A stretch of DNA of 64,000 nucleotides from Streptomyces sp. NBC_00094 (GTDB lineage: Bacteria > Actinomycetota > Actinomycetes > Streptomycetales > Streptomycetaceae): contig NZ_JAPEMB010000001.1 in assembly GCF_026343125.1 (NCBI RefSeq), positions 7,507,501 through 7,571,500 of the forward strand, given 5' to 3'. The notes below the pieces were generated by a model. The model was given only the letters and a program-made list of their open reading frames with translations, was not told the DNA's origin and did not search any database. A program made the position numbers and the translations under genes. Positions 59,050-64,000 of this stretch are shown here, in pieces. The stretch's first letter is position 1, and each line of letters opens with the position of its first letter.

Positions 59050-61704
59050 GTGGAACAGTTGACCTCCGAAGACCCGACCTCCCTGGGCGCCTACCGCCTC
59101 ATCGCCCGCCTGGGAGCGGGCGGCATGGGCCTCGTGTACCTGGGACGCTCCGAAGCGGGGCGTACCGTCGCCGTGAAGGTGGTGCAGGCCGAGCACGCCC
59201 AACACCCCGAGTTCCGGCGTCGGTTCGCGCGCGAAGTGGCTGCGGCCCGCCGGGTCGGCGGGGAGTGGACCGCGGCCGTACTGGACGCCGACACCGAGGC
59301 GCCGGTGCCGTGGGTCGCGACCCAGTACATTCCCGGGCCCGACCTGACCACCGTGGTCGCCGAGGACTTCGGGCCGCTGCCCGAGCACTCGGTCCGCACC
59401 CTCGCCCACCGGCTCGCGGCCGCCCTGCGGTCCGTGCACGGCGCGGGCCTGATCCACCGGGACCTGAAGCCGTCCAACGTCCTCGTGACGGTCGACGGGC
59501 CCCGTGTGATCGACTTCGGCATCGCCCGGGCCATGGACACCCTCGCCGGCGACAGCCTGCACACCCGCACCGGGATGCTGATCGGCTCCCCGGGCTTCAT
59601 GTCGCCCGAGCAGGTGCGAGGTCTCGAACTCACCCCGGCCAGCGACGTGTTCTGCCTGGGCGCGGTCCTCGTGTACGCCGCCACCGGACGTCTCCTCTTC
59701 GGCGCCACGGAGACGGGGCTGAACGCGCACCTCTTCCGGATCGCGGAGGAGGAGCCGGACCTCACCGGTGTACCGGAGTCGCTCGTCGACCTCGTCCGCG
59801 CGTGCCTGGACAAGGACCCGGCGCGGCGGCCCACCCCCGCCGAGATCGCCGACCGTACGGAGGCGGAGCGGCCGGGGGAGTGGCTGCCGGGCTCCGTGCT
59901 CGCCCAACTCGGGCGCCGTTCCGCCCAGTTGCTGGACTTCGCCCCGGATCCGCGGGTCGTGGCGGTGGATCCGAGGATCCCCTCGCAGGTCCCGCCTCAA
60001 CTCCAGCCCCAGGCCGCCGAGTCCCGGGCCGGCGCCCACAACCAGCCGTTCCCTCCCTCGCCCGCCTATGTGCCGACGACTCCGGTCGGCAGCCCCGCGG
60101 CCCCGGCGGGCTTCGGACCGGCCGACGCCGTCGGACCCGGAGCCTGGACGCCTCCCGCGTTCCCTCCCGAGGTACCGGAGCCGTCCCCGAAGCGGTGGTG
60201 GGGACTGGCGGCGGCCGTGGCGGCGCAGCTGCTCGTCGTGATCGGCGGGTCGATCACGACGGCGGCCGCACCGGTCCTCGCGGCCGACCTGCATCTCGCC
60301 GACGACGCGTTCAGGCTGATGTTCCTCGCCTACGGACTGGCCTTCGGCGGCCTGCTGCTCCTCAGTGGGCACATCACCGACCTCCTGGGCCGCAAGAGGA
60401 CGGTGCTCGTCGCACTGCTCGGCTTCGCCGTGGCCGCCGCGCTCGGCGGCTCGGCGACCGTCACCGCCGTGCTCGTCACGGCCCAGGCCCTGCAGGGCGC
60501 GTTCGCCGCGCTGCTCTCGGCGGCGGCCCTGGCGCTGGTGGCCGGCGGGTTCACCGAACCCAAGGAACGCGCCCGGGCCTTCGGGGCCTACGCCGTGCTC
60601 GTCGGCGGCGAGATGGCGATCGGCGCGTTCGCGAGCGGCTGGCTGGTCGAGTTCCTGACCTGGCGCCTGTGCCTCTACGCCCTCGTCCCGCTCGCGGGCG
60701 TCGTGGCCCTCGTGGCGAGCCGCCTGCCGAGCGACAGCGCGCCCCGTACCCCCGCGGGCGGTGACGTGCCGGGCGTGCTGCTCGGCACCGGTGGGCTGGC
60801 CGCCCTCATCTACGGCCTCGACAAGGCCACCGTGGTCGAGGGCTCCGACGGCCCCCTGCCCGGCGGCTGGTCCGACCCGCTGACCCTGGTCCTCCTCGTG
60901 GGCGGCACCACGCTGCTCGTGGCCTTCGCGTGGTGGCAGACCCGGGCGCGTACCCCGCTCGTCCCCGCGTACGTCCTCAAGGACCGTCAGCGCGTCGGCT
61001 CGCTCCTCGCCCTCGCCCTCGCCGTCACGGGCATGTTCATGCTGTTCCTGATCCTGTACCGCTACCTTCCGGGCGTCCTCGGCCTCGGGTACGGACCGGG
61101 CGCGACGGGCCTGGCTCTGCTGCCCGTGGCGGGAGCGGTCCTGATCGGCTCCACCCAGATCGCCGCGCGCCTCCAGTACCGGGTGGCCCCCCGTCTGCTG
61201 ATCGTGCCGGGCCTGGTGCTCGCGGCGGCGGGCCCCGCGCTGATGACCCGGATCGACGGCGTCACCTCGTACGCCGGCGTCGTCCTGCCCGGCACGATCC
61301 TCCTGGGCCTCGGTCTCGGACTGGCCTTCGCGCCGCTGATCGCCACCGTGACGGGGACGACGACCCCGGAGCGGCCGGGAGGGATCGCGGCGCTGGTCCT
61401 CGTCGCCCAGAGCCTGGGCGGCTGGATCGCCTCGCCGCTCCTCGGCGGCGTGCTCGCCTGGACGATCTCGGACCGGCTCGGCGAGGTGGCGGGCATGCCG
61501 GAGGAGCTGGTCGACGCGTACAGGAACGGCGCCCTGCTCGGCGGGCAGGGCCTCCCGGAGTCGATGGCCGACATGGTCGCGCAGGCGGACGCCGCGGTGC
61601 TCGGCGCCTACTCCGCCGCCCTGTGGTGGGCGGCCGGGCTGATGCTGCTCGCGAGCCTCCTGGCGGGTCTCCTGGTCACGGACCGGGCGCCCGAACGGCG
61701 CTGA
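59050..61704 (+). CDS. Serine/threonine kinase fused to a 14-TM MFS transporter
   Basis: An 884-residue single chain joining two usually separate proteins. Residues about 10-275 are a PknB-type kinase: LGAGGMGLVYLGR glycine loop, Lys43 in VAVKVVQ, IHRDLKPSNVLV with Asp138, DFGIA with Asp155, and SPGFMSPEQVRG activation segment. Residues about 276-380 are a Pro/Ala-rich linker. Residues about 381-884 are an MFS transporter of the DHA2 drug-exporter type (14 hydrophobic segments, GHITDLLGRKRTVL in the loop 2-3 motif). GTG 59050 has no strong ribosome binding site. The reading frame is continuous across the junction, so this is a true fusion in the DNA as given. Confidence 0.9.
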   Translation: MEQLTSEDPTSLGAYRLIARLGAGGMGLVYLGRSEAGRTVAVKVVQAEHAQHPEFRRRFAREVAAARRVGGEWTAAVLDADTEAPVPWVATQYIPGPDLTTVVAEDFGPLPEHSVRTLAHRLAAALRSVHGAGLIHRDLKPSNVLVTVDGPRVIDFGIARAMDTLAGDSLHTRTGMLIGSPGFMSPEQVRGLELTPASDVFCLGAVLVYAATGRLLFGATETGLNAHLFRIAEEEPDLTGVPESLVDLVRACLDKDPARRPTPAEIADRTEAERPGEWLPGSVLAQLGRRSAQLLDFAPDPRVVAVDPRIPSQVPPQLQPQAAESRAGAHNQPFPPSPAYVPTTPVGSPAAPAGFGPADAVGPGAWTPPAFPPEVPEPSPKRWWGLAAAVAAQLLVVIGGSITTAAAPVLAADLHLADDAFRLMFLAYGLAFGGLLLLSGHITDLLGRKRTVLVALLGFAVAAALGGSATVTAVLVTAQALQGAFAALLSAAALALVAGGFTEPKERARAFGAYAVLVGGEMAIGAFASGWLVEFLTWRLCLYALVPLAGVVALVASRLPSDSAPRTPAGGDVPGVLLGTGGLAALIYGLDKATVVEGSDGPLPGGWSDPLTLVLLVGGTTLLVAFAWWQTRARTPLVPAYVLKDRQRVGSLLALALAVTGMFMLFLILYRYLPGVLGLGYGPGATGLALLPVAGAVLIGSTQIAARLQYRVAPRLLIVPGLVLAAAGPALMTRIDGVTSYAGVVLPGTILLGLGLGLAFAPLIATVTGTTTPERPGGIAALVLVAQSLGGWIASPLLGGVLAWTISDRLGEVAGMPEELVDAYRNGALLGGQGLPESMADMVAQADAAVLGAYSAALWWAAGLMLLASLLAGLLVTDRAPERR

Positions 61705-61735
61705 GCGCGAGCCGCACCGGCGCCGTGGTGGCGTG

Positions 61736-61761
61736 GGGGGTCACCCGACGGGGTGGCCCCC
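61736..61761. terminator. Convergent terminator after the kinase-MFS gene
   Basis: GGGGGTCACCC pairs with GGGTGGCCCCC with one wobble and a GACG loop. The stem overlaps the stop codon of the DUF2278 gene on the other strand. Confidence 0.5.
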
Positions 61762-62412
61762 GCTGTCCGTGCGGTCGGCCTGGCTGGAGAACTTGTTGAG
61801 GAAGACGTCGTACCGGCCGTCGGGGCGCTGGGTGACCGTCGCGCCGTCCTGCCAGATCCCGTTCTCCGGCCACCACTGCGAGCCTTCCGGATCGCCCTGG
61901 TTCTGATGGACGTTGTGCATCCCGAGGTCGCCTTCGGGGTCGTCGGTGAACGGCTCGCCGAAGATGAGGACGCGCTGCCCGGGAGCCAGGACGGTCTCCA
62001 GCGCGGCGGCCGCGTCGACGTTGGAACCCGTGTGCCACGGCCGTGAGCCGAGCAGGTCGAGGAGCTCCTGCAGCCAGGACGGCGGACGGCGCCGGAACAG
62101 GACGCCGGTGCGGTCCGTGAGCTCCGGATGGCGCAGATAGTCCATCGCGCCGGAGTCGGGCGTGGAGTCCAGGTCGTGATAGCCGGGGGCGAGGGCCGCG
62201 GCCGGGCCGAGCGCTCCGGCGTCCACGGTGAAGCTCTTCCACTGCACACCCACGTTGGACTTGTGGCTGTCGACGTCGATGGCGCAGTGGTACCGCCCGG
62301 CGGGCGCGTCCACCTCCAGGTTGACGTGGAACCAGCGACCCTGGGTGTCCGGCTGGTCGCGGTAGTGGCGGTGGAGGGTTCCCGAGAGGACGCCGTAGTA
62401 GTCGAAGGGCAT
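61741..62412 (-). CDS. DUF2278 family protein (YukJ-like)
   Basis: A 223-residue soluble protein of the DUF2278/YukJ family. It starts at MPFDYYGVLSGTLHRHYRDQP, and contains the conserved YHCAIDVDSHKSNVGVQWK and QRVLIFGEPFTDDPEGDLGMHNVHQNQGDP blocks, which look like a dual-domain metal- or ligand-binding fold. Biochemical function is unknown in this family. The ATG at 62412 is chosen because the upstream reading frame is of low quality. It is convergent with the kinase-MFS gene. Confidence 0.85.
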   Translation of the reverse strand: MPFDYYGVLSGTLHRHYRDQPDTQGRWFHVNLEVDAPAGRYHCAIDVDSHKSNVGVQWKSFTVDAGALGPAAALAPGYHDLDSTPDSGAMDYLRHPELTDRTGVLFRRRPPSWLQELLDLLGSRPWHTGSNVDAAAALETVLAPGQRVLIFGEPFTDDPEGDLGMHNVHQNQGDPEGSQWWPENGIWQDGATVTQRPDGRYDVFLNKFSSQADRTDSGGHPVG

Positions 62413-62589
62413 ACCGCCAGTGAAGCACCCTCCGTCACCATCCGCATCGGGAACGTGACGTGGAGTAATCGTGCGGATGTGCGCCCGCACGCCGCTGACC
62501 ACGGGAAACGCGGGTGAACGGCACCCCGGAGGCCTGGTAGATTGATCTCTGTCGCCGCGGACATCACTCCGCGTCACGACACACACCTG

Positions 62590-62674
62590 GTCCAAGTGGC
62601 GGAATGGCAGACGCGCTAGCTTGAGGTGCTAGTGCCCTTTATCGGGCGTGGGGGTTCAAGTCCCCCCTTGGACA
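62590..62674 (+). tRNA. tRNA-Leu, anticodon GAG
   Basis: GTCCAAG (62590-62596) pairs with CTTGGAC (62667-62673) as acceptor stem. CTAGC-TTGAGGT-GCTAG forms the anticodon arm, giving anticodon GAG at 62623-62625. A long variable arm (TGCCC-TTTATC-GGGCG) marks it as class II, and GGGGGTTCAAGTCCCCC is the T arm. CCA is not encoded. Confidence 0.97.
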
Positions 62675-62684
62675 CGGGATATCC

Positions 62685-62720
62685 CTCCGCCCGGACAGGC
62701 CACGGCCTGTCCGGGCGGAG
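62685..62720. terminator. Hairpin between tRNA-Leu and P450 gene
   Basis: CTCCGCCCGGACAGGCC (62685-62701) and its perfect reverse complement (62704-62720) form a 17-bp inverted repeat, with the tip open. It ends 16 bases before the P450 stop and 10 bases after the tRNA, so it can stop transcripts from both sides. Confidence 0.75.
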
Positions 62721-62736
62721 GAGCATCCGGACCGGG

Positions 62737-63981
62737 TCAGGCCAGGAACACCGGCAGGTCGAACAGGTCGTTCTGGGTGACCACCGGCTTGTTCCGCAGC
62801 TCCTCGCGCGGCACCGCCAGCCGGAGCGCGGGGAAGCGCTCGTACAGCGCGGGCAGCGCCACCGACGCCTCCAGCCGGGACAGCGCGGCCCCCGGGCACA
62901 CGTGCGGACCGTGACCGAAGGCGATGTGCCGGTTCGACTCACGGGTCACGTCGAACTCGCCCGCCGTCGGACCGTGCTGCGCCTCGTCCCGGCCGATGGC
63001 GCCGAACGACACGATCAGACCGTCCCCCTTGGGCAGGATCCGGTCGCCGACCTCGATGTCCTCGGCCGCGAACCGGATCAGGACGTGCGAGGTGGGCGTC
63101 GACCAGCGCAGGGTCTCCTCGATCACGTCCTCCCACGACACCTCGCCCTTCAGCACGAGTGCGCGCTGCTCGGGATGGGTCTCCAGGGCGACGACCGCGT
63201 TGACGATCAGGCTGATCGTCGTCTCGTGGCCGGCGGCCACCATCAGCTGGAGGGTGTTGGTGATCTCCTCCGTGCTGAGCCGGTCGCCGCCCTCCGACGC
63301 CTCGATCAGCGCGCTGGTGAGGTCGTCGCCGGGCTGCGCGGTCCTGGCCGCCACGATCCCCGAGAAGAGGGCACCGAGGTCGGCCATCATCTGCGGCACC
63401 TCCTCGGGCGGGGTCTGCGTCGAGAAGAACTTGTCGAAGAGCGCCTTCATCCGCGGGTGGTCCGCCTGGTCGACACCCATCAGGTCGCTGACCACGTTCA
63501 TCGGCAGCGGGTACGCGAACTCCGCCTTCAGGTCCACCACCTCGTCCGCCGACCGCTCCGCGAGCCGGTCCAGGCTCTCCGTCGTGAGGGCCTCGATGCG
63601 CGAGCGCAGCCGCTCCACCCGGCGCGCGGTCAGCGCCTGCGCGACCAGCGTGCGCAGCCGCCGGTGCTCCTCGCCGTCGACGGTCAGCATGGACTTGCCG
63701 GGGTTGACCAGGCCGATCAGCGGCCAGTCCAGGGGTATCTCGCCGCGCTGCCAGGCGCCCCACACGTCGATGTCCTTGACCAGGCGCGCGTCCGTGAGCA
63801 GCTTCCGCGCCTCGGCGTGGCGGGTGACGGCCCAGACGGGCACGCCGCCGGGCAGGACGACGCGGGTCAGCGGGCCCGCCTCGCGCAGCCGGGCGCTCTC
63901 GCCGTCGAGGTCGGCGACGAAGGGGTCGAGGACGATGACGTCGGTGCCGGGCGTGGCGGTGTGGTCGTACGGGCAGCTCAT
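62737..63981 (-). CDS. Cytochrome P450 monooxygenase
   Basis: A 414-residue class I bacterial P450 that inserts oxygen using electrons from a ferredoxin and its reductase. The I-helix oxygen-binding motif is AAGHETT near residue 250, the K-helix ExxR is ETLR near 289, and the heme loop is AFGHGPHVCPGAALSRLE, with the proximal Cys near 359. It resembles the CYP107-like group, which includes polyketide- and steroid-modifying enzymes as well as housekeeping ones. No ferredoxin gene is in view. The ATG at 63981 has GGAG seven bases upstream. The substrate is unknown. Confidence 0.93.
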   Translation of the reverse strand: MSCPYDHTATPGTDVIVLDPFVADLDGESARLREAGPLTRVVLPGGVPVWAVTRHAEARKLLTDARLVKDIDVWGAWQRGEIPLDWPLIGLVNPGKSMLTVDGEEHRRLRTLVAQALTARRVERLRSRIEALTTESLDRLAERSADEVVDLKAEFAYPLPMNVVSDLMGVDQADHPRMKALFDKFFSTQTPPEEVPQMMADLGALFSGIVAARTAQPGDDLTSALIEASEGGDRLSTEEITNTLQLMVAAGHETTISLIVNAVVALETHPEQRALVLKGEVSWEDVIEETLRWSTPTSHVLIRFAAEDIEVGDRILPKGDGLIVSFGAIGRDEAQHGPTAGEFDVTRESNRHIAFGHGPHVCPGAALSRLEASVALPALYERFPALRLAVPREELRNKPVVTQNDLFDLPVFLA

Positions 63982-64000
63982 GCGGAAGCTCCAAGGGCGG

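Noticed and set aside
1-64000. Prophage, transposon or integrative element
   Set aside because: No integrase, transposase, phage structural gene or duplicated attachment site was seen, and base composition looks even throughout.

Overview
The window is chromosomal DNA from an actinomycete, most probably a Streptomyces. It is very GC-rich and dense with genes, starts at GTG and TTG are common, and Tat-type twin-arginine leaders recur. I found only one in-frame TTA codon in any called gene. Most of it is catabolic and transport functions arranged in compact operons, many with 4-base ATGA/GTGA start-stop overlaps. I see no phage genes, transposases, CRISPR arrays or rRNA.

Layout. 1-4.9 kb: the 5' part of an assimilatory nitrate reductase gene (cut by the window edge), an SRPBCC protein, a BCCT osmolyte transporter and a small membrane protein. 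4.9-8.2 kb: a xylose-type ABC transporter (xylF-xylG-xylH, minus strand). 8.4-11.6 kb: an acyl-CoA ligase, a monooxygenase-fold membrane protein, an EF-hand protein and a LysE exporter. 11.7-21.4 kb: a complete protocatechuate branch of the beta-ketoadipate pathway (pcaI-J-F-H-G-B-L, then pobA), facing a double-length IclR regulator across two GTTC..GAAC palindromes. 21.8-32.2 kb: a nitrogen-compound island with a FAD amine-oxidase-type enzyme, an AraC regulator, a branched-chain-amino-acid-type ABC transporter with a fused permease-ATPase, an amidase and a Tat-exported flavin monoamine oxidase. 32.4-36.6 kb: a SulP anion transporter, an L-glutamate-oxidase-like exported enzyme carrying the only TTA codon, and an ArsR repressor with a perfect operator over its own start codon.

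36.7-41.4 kb: a HelR-type RNA polymerase-recycling ATPase with a rifamycin-associated element (RAE) in its promoter, then a Ser/Thr kinase and its FHA partner. 41.8-46.5 kb: three exported enzymes (GH43-like hydrolase, M23 peptidase, esterase). The first two share PLL-type lectin propeller repeats. 46.8-49.9 kb: a TerD-domain protein with a long proline-rich linker, a small secreted protein, a P-loop kinase and a VOC protein. 50.2-58.4 kb: a sugar-uptake operon (class V aminotransferase, binding protein, two permeases, GH36 alpha-galactosidase, LacI repressor) facing an amidohydrolase. 58.6-64 kb: a DUF3040 protein, a Ser/Thr kinase fused to a 14-TM MFS exporter, a DUF2278 protein, tRNA-Leu(GAG) and a cytochrome P450.

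The strongest leads are the kinase-MFS fusion, the RAE-helR pair, the TTA-containing L-glutamate-oxidase-like gene, the double IclR regulator with its 9-bp VNTR, the paired PLL-propeller exoenzymes, and several tandem repeat arrays at gene ends. Coordinates and residue numbers were worked out by eye from the sequence. Family assignments are from memory of conserved motifs, without database searches.
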